A stretch of 64,000 nt of DNA. Origin: Microcaldota archaeon. GTDB lineage: Archaea > Micrarchaeota > Micrarchaeia > Micrarchaeales > Micrarchaeaceae. Below the pieces are notes generated by a model that was not told where the DNA came from, ran no database searches, and saw nothing but the letters and a program-made list of their open reading frames with translations. Location: contig JAJZYW010000002.1 in the NCBI GenBank assembly GCA_021797895.1, positions 1-64,000 on the forward strand, read 5' to 3'. Every line of letters starts with the position of its first letter. Position 1 is the first letter of the stretch. Position numbers and translations under genes: made by a program. Shown in pieces: positions 43,602 to 50,787 of this stretch.

Positions 43602-45185
43602 ATGGAATCCTTCGATGACGCCGCGATTGAAACTGGGCTAGGCAGGCTTGCCAAGGCACGGATAGGGGCAGGCGAATATGGCCTGGATGAAAACGAGAAG
43701 GGCATAGTCAAACTCCTCTCAAAGGCGTGCAAGCTGATAGACGAAGTATATATTGAGCAAGTGGCTCCCGGAGCAAATTCCGTCATTGCAGAGCTCTCTG
43801 CGCAGAATGACGATGCAAGCAAGAGGCGGCTTGAGTTCATTTCGTGGAACAAGGGATTCTGGGACAAGCTTGACGGAGACAGGCCTTTCTATGGGAAGGA
43901 GGAATCAGGACCAGGCGCGGCATTCTATCCGAAGGATGCTGCCAAGCAGGAGATCGAAAGGCTTTTGTCCGATCCTGTGCTCGGCAAGGAGGCGAAAGAA
44001 TGCTGCACGATCATAGCCAGAAAAGGAGGCAGCCTAGTCCCAATTAAGTACTCGGAGGCGTTTGACAGCAAGCTCGCAGCAGCTTCAAAGCTGGTGTCGG
44101 AAGCGGCTGCGCTTGCAGATAACGCCTCGCTGCGTGATTACCTGGAAAAGACAGCAAAGGCGCTCATTACAAACGATTACACCGAGCAGCAGATAGCCTG
44201 GCTGCACCTCGATAGCAGGATAGATCCGGTAATCGGGCCGTTCGAAACCTATGAGGACAAGCTCTTCGGTTTGAAGGCTGCGTTCGAGGCATACGTGAAC
44301 GTCAGGGATGATGCCGAAAGCGCTAAGCTCTCCTCATACTCTGCATACCTCAAGGAGATTGACGATTCGATACCGATATCAGGAAGCAAAAACTTCTCGA
44401 GGAAGAGCCAGTCATTCTCCCCAATACTTGTGGTCAACGAGATTTGCTATGGAGGCGAAGCAAACGCAGGCTATGCGACTTCTGCATACAATCTGCCAAA
44501 CGATGAATCGATAAGGAGGGAGCACGGCAGCAAGAAGGTGCTGCTGAAGAACATCATGGACATCAAGTTCGAAAATATAGCTATGCCGATAGCGAAAGAG
44601 CTTCTTTCTCCAGAGCAGCTCGGCATGGTTGACTCTGATGCAGGCTTCAAATTCGTGCTCTTCCATGAGCTTTCTCACGGCCTTGGCCCTGGCGAGATTT
44701 CTGGAGCGGATGGCACCATGACGCCCGTATCGGAAAGGCTGAGGGACCTGTTCTCCCATCTCGAGGAGGCAAGGGCTGACGTGACCGGGGTTTACTGCGG
44801 CATCTACCTTTCCAATATGGGAGTGCTCGGAAAAGGCTTCAAGGAGAAGCTCTACGTGAGCTATCTGGTCTACAACTTGCTGAAGGGGATGCGTGCAGGC
44901 TTAAACGAGGCGCACGCAAAAGGCCAGAGCATACAGTACAATTATCTCGCAAAGCGCGGCGCCATCAGGTTTGACGGCGGAAGATTCTCAGTGGATTTCG
45001 ACAGGTTTGAGAAAACGATGCTGGAGCTGGTTTCGGAGCTCAACGGCATACAGGCTGATGGCGATTACGGGAGAGCGAAGCAATTCAGCGAAGCCTACGC
45101 TTTCATGCCTGATGAGGTGAAAACATCCAATTCGCGCATAGGGCACATACCGGTCGACATAATTCCTGAGCCCGCGCTGCGGTAG
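43602..45185 (+). CDS. Metallopeptidase of the M49 (dipeptidyl-peptidase III)-like family
   Basis: This 527-aa cytoplasmic protein has the zinc motif FHELSHGLGPG (HELSH at about 355-359) and a second ligand in HLEEARADVTG (about 388-393). The preceding NAGYATSAYNLPNDESIRREHGSKKVLLKN block also resembles M49-like proteins. True DPP III has HEXXGH and a longer spacing to the second Glu, so this is a divergent branch. Peptide cleavage is likely but untested. ATG 43602 follows a short gap after the divergent helicase; tRNA-Phe is 42 bases beyond the stop. Confidence 0.78.
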   Translation: MESFDDAAIETGLGRLAKARIGAGEYGLDENEKGIVKLLSKACKLIDEVYIEQVAPGANSVIAELSAQNDDASKRRLEFISWNKGFWDKLDGDRPFYGKEESGPGAAFYPKDAAKQEIERLLSDPVLGKEAKECCTIIARKGGSLVPIKYSEAFDSKLAAASKLVSEAAALADNASLRDYLEKTAKALITNDYTEQQIAWLHLDSRIDPVIGPFETYEDKLFGLKAAFEAYVNVRDDAESAKLSSYSAYLKEIDDSIPISGSKNFSRKSQSFSPILVVNEICYGGEANAGYATSAYNLPNDESIRREHGSKKVLLKNIMDIKFENIAMPIAKELLSPEQLGMVDSDAGFKFVLFHELSHGLGPGEISGADGTMTPVSERLRDLFSHLEEARADVTGVYCGIYLSNMGVLGKGFKEKLYVSYLVYNLLKGMRAGLNEAHAKGQSIQYNYLAKRGAIRFDGGRFSVDFDRFEKTMLELVSELNGIQADGDYGRAKQFSEAYAFMPDEVKTSNSRIGHIPVDIIPEPALR

Positions 45186-45227
45186 CAAGGAGATTTTTAT
45201 AGTTTTCCAGTTGATAGTATCAATTGC

Positions 45228-45325
45228 GCCGCTGTAGCTTAGTGGGAGAGCGTCCGGCTGAAGTTCTGCTTGTCAATAGCGGATCAAAAACCGGTAGATC
45301 GCAGGTTCAAATCCTGCCAGCGGCA
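45228..45325 (+). tRNA. tRNA-Phe (GAA) with intron
   Basis: Acceptor GCCGCTG/CAGCGGC plus A, D-arm GCTTAGTGGGAGAGC, T-arm GCAGG-TTCAAAT-CCTGC. The anticodon loop is CTGAAG|A with anticodon GAA at 45260-45262. A 26-base intron (45264-45289) lies between positions 37 and 38. Splice sites form a bulge-helix-bulge: AG^T and AA^A bulges, a short central helix TGA/TCA and intron helix TCTGC/GCGGA. The outer anticodon-stem pair is T27-T43, a mismatch. Confidence 0.9.
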
Positions 45326-45574
45326 TTCTACCCTCGTCCTTATGCAAGCCTATCGAATTCCTATTTTTTACAAATGAATTATGCACTGGTTCTGGATAAG
45401 GTTTTCTAAAGGAAAATGGCGCCTTGATAATCGGTTGCTTGCGTATGGCTGAAGACCGCAAACGCGGTTTATCGAATGCCAATTTGCATCTTTAGTAAAA
45501 TGGTACAATAAATGCAGCAGTCAGATTTTAAAGGATAGGGCGGCAGCTAAACTATTGGGATTGCAGGTGTGTGC

Positions 45575-46081
45575 ATGGATGTGGCAGGAATTGATTACAA
45601 ACCGCGTACGGAGTTTTTGAAGAATGAAATAGCAAGGGCAAATTTCAATAATCCAAAAGGCAGGGAACGGATAATCGCGCTGTGCGAAACAGAGGATAAG
45701 GCGTACAGGTACCAGGTGAAGAATGAGTCAAAGAGGTTCTACGGCTCCTATTCATTTCTATACAATGAGCAGTTTGGTTCATACAGGGAGGAGTATTTTA
45801 AAATGCTGAAAGAGCTCAGCTATAAGGATTACATAGCAGTCCTGGCAAGGGAGGTATACGCACCAAGTATGTTTGGCGGATGGAGAAAGGGAAAACAGAT
45901 TCCATTGCCGAAGGGAATAAGCAAGGAGGATAAAGCGGAGATCCTTAAAGTTGCGAAAGCCATGTATGAAAAGCAGGCTGAAGAGCAAACGGAGGAATCG
46001 AGGATTAAGAAGCAAAATGAGAGGGAGGAGCTTCTCAAATTCTATAGGTGGTGGATTAAGAATGAAGGAGCGAAACGCTAG
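45575..46081 (+). CDS. Hypothetical charged protein, 168 aa
   Basis: From ATG 45575 (GGTGTG upstream) the 168-aa product is rich in Lys, Glu, Tyr and Phe. The N-terminal half has aromatic motifs (KRFYGSYSFLYNEQFGSYREEYF), the middle WRKGKQIPLPKGISKEDK, and the C-terminal half a long charged helix (YEKQAEEQTEESRIKKQNEREELLKFYRWWIK). There is no membrane segment and no recognised family. It is followed by the flavoprotein gene 70 bases on. Confidence 0.65.
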   Translation: MDVAGIDYKPRTEFLKNEIARANFNNPKGRERIIALCETEDKAYRYQVKNESKRFYGSYSFLYNEQFGSYREEYFKMLKELSYKDYIAVLAREVYAPSMFGGWRKGKQIPLPKGISKEDKAEILKVAKAMYEKQAEEQTEESRIKKQNEREELLKFYRWWIKNEGAKR

Positions 46082-46150
46082 CCTCGTTCCCGGATGGGTA
46101 AAAGCCTTGCTTACATTATTAAATTTTTCCAACGCTTCTTAATCGGTGCA

Positions 46151-47464
46151 ATGGAGAAGTATGATGTCGTTGTAGTGGGCAGCGGCCCGGCGGGAATCGG
46201 CGCGGCTTTTTCCGCAGCAAAGCTCGGCCTAAAGACAGCTATACTTGAAAGGGGCAACTTTGTCGGAGGCAGGATAACAGCCGGCTACAACCTCCTTATA
46301 GAAGGATTGTATACGGAGGATAGCGCAACCAAGCTCGTAGGTGGAATCGCTGACGAGCTCATAGCGAGGATGCAGAAGGAGGGAGGTGCGCGGACAAATG
46401 ATGACAAGAGCATATCGCTGAGGCAGGAGGTGGCGAGGCTGGTGCTCGGGACTATGGCTGCGGAGCTTAAGATAGACGTCTACCTCGGCTCGCTGGTTGA
46501 TGGAGTTGAGACGGAGGGCACTGAAGTGGGCTCCGTATATTTCTCAGGTAAGAACGGATGGACCCAGGTAGGCTCGAAAATATTCATAGACGCAAGCGGT
46601 GACGCGGACATGGAGTCGCTCATAGGGCTTGGCACCCTGGCGAGCGAGGAGGAGAAACACCATTATGCCAGGCTCCCGTTCAGGATCTCTGGAGTGGATG
46701 AGGCAAAGCTTGCCGATTTCGCAGCCAAGTCTCCCGATAAGCTGTCGATAACAAAGGGCAAGGACGGCAGGGTGGAAACAGTGCAGATGCACGAGCAGCT
46801 GGCTCTCGCCGCGCAGCAGAGCTGCAAATTCCAGCCGCCTACGGGTGACAGGAGGATACTATATGCGACTCCAGTGCAGGGCGAGTTCGTATGTACGGCT
46901 CCGAGGATAGCGGTTCAGAACTTTGCAAGCGGCTACGAAAAATATTATTCCGCCGAGATAGCGACAAGGGAGGCATTCGCACTCCACTGGTTCCTTAAGT
47001 CGTCAGTGCCGGGATTCGCCGGCTCGAGGATAGAAGACACTGCGCACGAGCTGCTCCTCGGGAACACGCGGAGCGCGACGTGCGAATACATGATAACCGA
47101 GGCGGACGTTGCAGCCTCAAAGAAGTTTTACGACGGAATAGCGAGATGCGGCACGCCTATGGAGCTGCACGACGAGAAGCAGGGCGTAGCATACAAGTAT
47201 CCCGAATCAGGAAAGGGATCATGGTTCCAGGTGCCGTACGGTGCAATGACCGTCAAGAACATAGACAACCTGCTCGTTGCGGGAAGGTGCATATGCGCCG
47301 AAGCAGGAGCGCAGAGCAGCATAAGGAACACTGCGACCTCATTGGCCACAGGGCAGGCTGCTGCGACTGCCGCGTATCTATCCTTCAAATTCAAGACCAA
47401 GCTGAAGAAGCTTGACCCGAAGCTCCTTCAGGGAACGCTGAAGGAGCAGGGCTGCATAATATGA
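46151..47464 (+). CDS. FAD-dependent oxidoreductase (PF12831-like)
   Basis: From ATG 46151 (GGTG upstream) this 437-aa flavoprotein begins with the dinucleotide motif VVVVGSGPAGIGAAFSAAKLG and GGRITAGYNLLIEGLYTEDSATKLVGG, then IFIDASGDADMESLIGLG and the C-terminal FAD motif NIDNLLVAGRCICAEAGAQSSIRNTATSLATGQAA. The R-x-x-x-x-C-x-x-x-G-Q-A-A layout fits the PF12831 group. Substrate and electron acceptor are unknown. The track's start at 46094 includes non-coding residues. Confidence 0.85.
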   Translation: MEKYDVVVVGSGPAGIGAAFSAAKLGLKTAILERGNFVGGRITAGYNLLIEGLYTEDSATKLVGGIADELIARMQKEGGARTNDDKSISLRQEVARLVLGTMAAELKIDVYLGSLVDGVETEGTEVGSVYFSGKNGWTQVGSKIFIDASGDADMESLIGLGTLASEEEKHHYARLPFRISGVDEAKLADFAAKSPDKLSITKGKDGRVETVQMHEQLALAAQQSCKFQPPTGDRRILYATPVQGEFVCTAPRIAVQNFASGYEKYYSAEIATREAFALHWFLKSSVPGFAGSRIEDTAHELLLGNTRSATCEYMITEADVAASKKFYDGIARCGTPMELHDEKQGVAYKYPESGKGSWFQVPYGAMTVKNIDNLLVAGRCICAEAGAQSSIRNTATSLATGQAAATAAYLSFKFKTKLKKLDPKLLQGTLKEQGCII

Positions 47465-47479
47465 GCATGGCAAGCAGCG

Positions 47480-48478
47480 CTATCTGCCAAGCATCCTAGT
47501 CCCGAGGGCGTCCAGGCCGGCGCGGAATGCGAAATCCGATACTTTAAGCATGGAGCTCTGAAGAGCCCCGAGCTTTGCCTCTTTTGATATGAAGAGCACG
47601 AATCCCTGCGAACCCCCTCCGAGGAGCCTTCCCGCTGCTGCCCCGTGCAGCATTCCCTTCCTTATTATCGAATCCACTAAGCTGTTTGATACGGAAGAGC
47701 CCAGCCCTTTTTTGACCGACCATCCATGGTTGACTGCGGCGCAGAACGCCTCAGCGTCTTCATGCAAAACCGCTTCGCGCAGGTCTAGCGCGACCTCCTT
47801 CAAAGAGATCAGGCTCTCTATGGTCCTGCTGTCGCCTTTTGCGGCTGCCGAAGCCTGTTCGCACAGTATCTCGCCGCTATACCTCGACCTGCCTGTGTAT
47901 ACAAGCAGTATGTTGGACATCAATCCCTCGATGAAGCGGGAATGCTTGGGGAACCTTTCTATTTTCACAATGTCGCCATCAAAGGACATGAACTTGAACC
48001 CGCCGTGGGCTATCGCATACGGGTCCTGCATCCCCAGCAGGACGCCAAGCCCCTCCCTCTCCGAATCGTATGCCATCCTCGCTATGCGGTCAGGGCTTGG
48101 CTTCGAGCCAGAAAGGTGCAGCAGCATTGCGGAGATTGCCGTCATCATGGCGCTTGAGGATGCGAGCCCGGAGCCTGGAGGCACGTCGCCGTTGATCCTA
48201 GCCCTGCCTCGGACTATGCCGTGCTTCTCCATGAGAGACATTATCCCTTCCATGCCTGAGCCGCCGCGCGCCGAGCCCATCAGGCTCCTTACGTAATCGC
48301 GGGAGGAAAGCTCGAGTGGCATGCTGTCAGGCAAATACGAGACTGTCACGCCCAGGTCTATTGTGGTGTTGAGCGCCGCGCCGCCATACCTTTCTGGGAA
48401 AGGCGGTATGTCGGTGCCTCCTCCGCCGAAGCTCACCCTCAGCGGGCTGTAGAATATGATACCTTTTTTTACATGCAT
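47480..48478 (-). CDS. GHMP kinase, HddA-like sugar kinase
   Basis: GHMP kinases phosphorylate small sugars, mevalonate or homoserine. From ATG 48478 the product has 332 aa with IIFYSPLRVSFGGGGTDIPPF, the P-loop-like motif PPGSGLASSSAMMTA (about 125-140), GMQDPYAIAHGG and C-terminal LLGGGSQGFVLFIS. The N-terminal pattern is typical of D-glycero-D-manno-heptose-7-phosphate kinase and related sugar kinases. It may supply a nucleotide-sugar for surface glycans. The gene ends the csl4-rpoL unit with a short gap (start near 48478 after the rpoL stop at 48512). Confidence 0.85.
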   Translation of the reverse strand: MHVKKGIIFYSPLRVSFGGGGTDIPPFPERYGGAALNTTIDLGVTVSYLPDSMPLELSSRDYVRSLMGSARGGSGMEGIMSLMEKHGIVRGRARINGDVPPGSGLASSSAMMTAISAMLLHLSGSKPSPDRIARMAYDSEREGLGVLLGMQDPYAIAHGGFKFMSFDGDIVKIERFPKHSRFIEGLMSNILLVYTGRSRYSGEILCEQASAAAKGDSRTIESLISLKEVALDLREAVLHEDAEAFCAAVNHGWSVKKGLGSSVSNSLVDSIIRKGMLHGAAAGRLLGGGSQGFVLFISKEAKLGALQSSMLKVSDFAFRAGLDALGTRMLGR

Positions 48479-48511
48479 GCTTTCACGCGGTGCGATGCGG
48501 CAGCGCACGGT

Positions 48512-48781
48512 TCACTTCTTCGGTATGCTCTTCATCATCTCTGAGAATGAGCCCTCAAGCTCCTCTATTGCAGACTGCAGCGCATCTGCAGGCTTTTTCT
48601 TTGAGGTCTTTATTACCAGCGTAGGCTTGCCAGTCTGCGGATGGTCGCGGCTCACTCCTGCAAATGAGACGTCGGACTCTGTCAGCAGCTGCGAAGCAAG
48701 CATCTCGGCTATTGTTGAATCGGTACCCTCGAATTCCAGGACAAGCTCCTTTCCCTCGTTTTTCAGCACGTTTGTCTTCAT
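48512..48781 (-). CDS. rpoL: RNA polymerase subunit L (Rpo11, Rpb11-like)
   Basis: This 89-aa subunit pairs with subunit D in polymerase assembly. From ATG 48781 it reads MKTNVLKNEGKELVLEFEG followed by DSTIAEMLASQLL, VSFAGVSRDHPQTGKPTLVIKT and a C-terminal helix. The F-x-G-x-x-x-x-H-P-x-x-x-K pattern is diagnostic. The start overlaps the csl4 stop by ATGA; the track's longer start (48961) is inside csl4. Confidence 0.93.
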   Translation of the reverse strand: MKTNVLKNEGKELVLEFEGTDSTIAEMLASQLLTESDVSFAGVSRDHPQTGKPTLVIKTSKKKPADALQSAIEELEGSFSEMMKSIPKK

Positions 48782-49425
48782 TGAACCATCTCTTCCTTCT
48801 TCCCAGTTATGAATGTGATTACGTCCTTCAGGTTGTTGTACATGGCGCTCACCTTCCTTCTCTCCGCGTGCCTGCAGTTGGTGCAGTATAGCACTCCGGG
48901 GTTGTCTCCAGGAACCAGAGGCGTGTTGCAGAACTCGCACTTGGCGTGTATGACTCCGCACTCCCTGTCCCTCAAGCCGAGAAGGTACGTATCGCCTTCC
49001 GCGCTGAGTATCGTCGCAAGCACTATGTCGCCGACCTTGTACTGGGGCGCCTCTGGCATGCCGTGGTCCCTTCTGTCGCGCATATGAGGAGGACCTCTTC
49101 CCCTGCTGTCAGCCTTTATGATTATCTTTCCGCTCTTAAGCGCAACGTAGACCTTGCCGTTCATCTCCAGCTGGTCTATCTTGACGAACATGACGCTCTT
49201 CACGTCGTCTGTTATCTCTCCGACTACGTACATGCCGCGCTCGAATCCGACAACCTCGTGCTTAGAGTCTATGCCTATCTTGCCGTCGAACGCCTTTGGC
49301 TTTCCAATGGCAGCTGCGTATATCTCGCCGTTCTCAGCGTAAGTGTTGGAGTATGGCAATCCCTCTTCCTCCATGGCGATTCTGTCGCCGGGAAACACAA
49401 GCCCAGCTTGATTGTTCTCTTCCAA
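48778..49425 (-). CDS. csl4: Exosome RNA-binding subunit Csl4
   Basis: This 215-aa subunit caps the archaeal exosome and directs RNA to the Rrp41/42 core. It has an N-terminal domain (MEENNQAGLVFPGDRIAMEEEG), an S1-like domain (YKVGDIVLATILSAEGDTYLLGL, about 125-150) and a C-terminal zinc ribbon with CEFC and CTNC (about 163-190). In this position the G-D-x-V/I-x-A-x-I pattern is typical of archaeal Csl4. It is translationally coupled to rpoL. Confidence 0.93.
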   Translation of the reverse strand: MEENNQAGLVFPGDRIAMEEEGLPYSNTYAENGEIYAAAIGKPKAFDGKIGIDSKHEVVGFERGMYVVGEITDDVKSVMFVKIDQLEMNGKVYVALKSGKIIIKADSRGRGPPHMRDRRDHGMPEAPQYKVGDIVLATILSAEGDTYLLGLRDRECGVIHAKCEFCNTPLVPGDNPGVLYCTNCRHAERRKVSAMYNNLKDVITFITGKKEEMVQ

Positions 49426-49480
49426 AATAACACCAATTAGAAACCAGTTTACTTATAAACATTAGATATTATAAATTTAT

Positions 49481-50212
49481 ATGATTATTGGTGCGTCTAT
49501 GGACAGGCTTACCTTCAACGGCGTTGAACTTCCTGTGAGGATACTAGAAACAGGGAACCGCAACGCATATGCGAGGATACGCGACATGGAGGTCATAATA
49601 AGCGTGCCGCGCAGAATCAAAGGAGAAAAGCGCGACGACGTAGTCTCGAAGCTCTCTGAAAGCCTGAAGCGCTCGCTGGAGCGCAGCCCTGGAAAGATGC
49701 TGGGCTTCAGCAGGGAGCGATTCAGGGACGGGCAGGAGCTTGCGGCGCCCGGCTTGTCACTCAAGCTCTCCATATCGCAATGCGGGAAAAGGTTCAGCTC
49801 CTCCGTCAGAGAAGGAGTGCTGGCGATATGGGTGCCAGAATCTGAGCGGATGGATGGCAGCAAAGCCTCCTCCTACATGCACATGGCAGTTTCAAGGGCA
49901 TTCCTTCCTTCCGTATCCGCATATGTTGAAAGGCTGAATGCGGAGCGCTTCGGCTCCAGGCTCGGCAGGGTGCGCATAGGCAGGGGCATGACGACACTCG
50001 GATCGTGCGACTCCTTCAACAACATAACGCTTAACTCCAGGCTATTCGCGATGGGCCCCTATGCTTTGGAGTACGTGGCTGTGCATGAGCTTGCCCACAC
50101 GCGTTTCCACAACCACTCGAAAAGGTTTTGGGGCGAGGTTGAGCGAGCCCTGCCTGATTATAGGGAAAGGAAGGTATGGATTTTCAGGGAAGGATGGAGG
50201 CTCGAAGCCTAA
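49481..50212 (+). CDS. YgjP/SprT-like zinc metallopeptidase (DUF45)
   Basis: This 243-aa protein carries the zinc motif VAVHELAHTRFHNHSKRFW (HELAH with downstream His), as in the YgjP/DUF45 family. The upstream RIGRGMTTLGSCDSFNNITLNSRL contains the family's usual W/x-x-x-x-G-S-C pattern. Length is typical. ATTATAAATT lies upstream; a TATA at 49452-49460 would give a leaderless start at ATG 49481, while ATG 49499 behind GGTG is a weaker alternative. The function of the family is poorly known; protease activity is inferred. Confidence 0.85.
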   Translation: MIIGASMDRLTFNGVELPVRILETGNRNAYARIRDMEVIISVPRRIKGEKRDDVVSKLSESLKRSLERSPGKMLGFSRERFRDGQELAAPGLSLKLSISQCGKRFSSSVREGVLAIWVPESERMDGSKASSYMHMAVSRAFLPSVSAYVERLNAERFGSRLGRVRIGRGMTTLGSCDSFNNITLNSRLFAMGPYALEYVAVHELAHTRFHNHSKRFWGEVERALPDYRERKVWIFREGWRLEA

Positions 50213-50254
50213 ACCGCGCTGCCATAAGAAAGGGCAGACCGTGGTTCGCAGTAG

Positions 50255-50534
50255 AGCGCAGAAATGCTTAAAAACTCATGCTGTGATGCGTATTCAGTGA
50301 ATTAATAGGTGAAAAATATGGATCCAGGACGCGGAAGCAGTGGTTTGGTTGGCGAGGGTAAGGATGACCCGGGACGCGGAAACAGTGGCTTTGTTGGAAA
50401 GGGCAAAGATGATCCTGAGCGTGGAAGCACAGGTTTTGTTGGTGAAGGCAAGGATGACCCAGGACGCGGAGACACAGGCTGAACAGATTTTTCTTGTTGG
50501 CTTTTCCTCATTTTGTTAGTGAATAGTTTATCTT
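50255..50534. repeat. Copy 1 of a duplicated small-protein locus
   Basis: The promoter-leader sequence agcgcagaaatgcttaaaaa, the ORF start, the ORF end and the flank to ttagtgaatagtttatctt recur at 50643-50787. This copy carries the 54-aa repeat ORF. Its 3' flank encodes, on the minus strand, SAFQKINYSLTK and a stop, mirroring the end of the 469-aa Lrp-like gene (SAYPKINYSLKK). Confidence 0.75.
50318..50482 (+). CDS. 54-aa protein of three and a half 15-residue repeats
   Basis: ATG 50318 to TGA 50480-50482. After the initial Met the product is made of DPGRGSSGLVGEGKD, DPGRGNSGFVGKGKD, DPERGSTGFVGEGKD and the partial DPGRGDTG. The repeats are degenerate at synonymous positions, so the protein sequence is being conserved. 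AATAGGTGAAAAAT supplies a Shine-Dalgarno site at the correct distance, and gcttaaaaac (about 50266-50275) is a TATA-like box. No signal peptide or membrane helix is present. Composition (Gly, Asp, Arg, Pro, Ser/Thr) suggests an unfolded repeat protein or a precursor of processed peptides. It is shorter than the ORF-track cutoff. I know of no such family. Confidence 0.65.
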   Translation: MDPGRGSSGLVGEGKDDPGRGNSGFVGKGKDDPERGSTGFVGEGKDDPGRGDTG

Positions 50535-50642
50535 TTGAAATGCGCTTGTCGTATGCGGCTTTCTCCTGTTATGCTGCGAAGTATGCCATTTATGCAAGAA
50601 CTGCATGATGGCAATTATGCGGTGGATGCAGATACACCGCAA

Positions 50643-50787
50643 AGCGCAGAAATGCTTAAAAACCCATGCTGTGATTGAATCTCAGTAAATTAATAGGTGA
50701 AAAATATGGATCCAGGACACGGAAGTACAGGCTGAACATGCTTTTCTTGTTAGCTTTTACTCATTTTTTTAGTGAATAGTTTATCTT
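50643..50787. repeat. Copy 2 of the duplicated small-protein locus, internally deleted
   Basis: This copy is aligned with copy 1 with the same 63-base distance from agcgcag to the ATG, and again from acaggctga to the end of the shared flank (61 bases each). The internal repeats are missing. Its right end overlaps the 3' end of the Lrp-like gene (stop at 50761-50763). The two starts are 388 bases apart. Confidence 0.75.
50706..50735 (+). CDS. 9-residue mini-ORF, deleted paralogue of the repeat protein
   Basis: ATG 50706 to TGA 50733-50735 encodes MDPGHGSTG, that is the first repeat start joined to the last repeat end. It retains the TATA-like gcttaaaaac and the GGTGA site of copy 1. This may be an active short peptide or a decayed copy produced by repeat recombination; the sequence alone cannot tell. 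Confidence 0.4.
   Translation: MDPGHGSTG

Noticed and set aside
45224-45409. 61-aa ORF across tRNA-Phe
   Set aside because: It is only a reading frame through the tRNA gene and its intron.
50318-50482. CRISPR-like array from the 45-base periodicity
   Set aside because: The period is continuous coding sequence without unique spacers, and the repeats vary mainly at third codon positions. It is a protein repeat.
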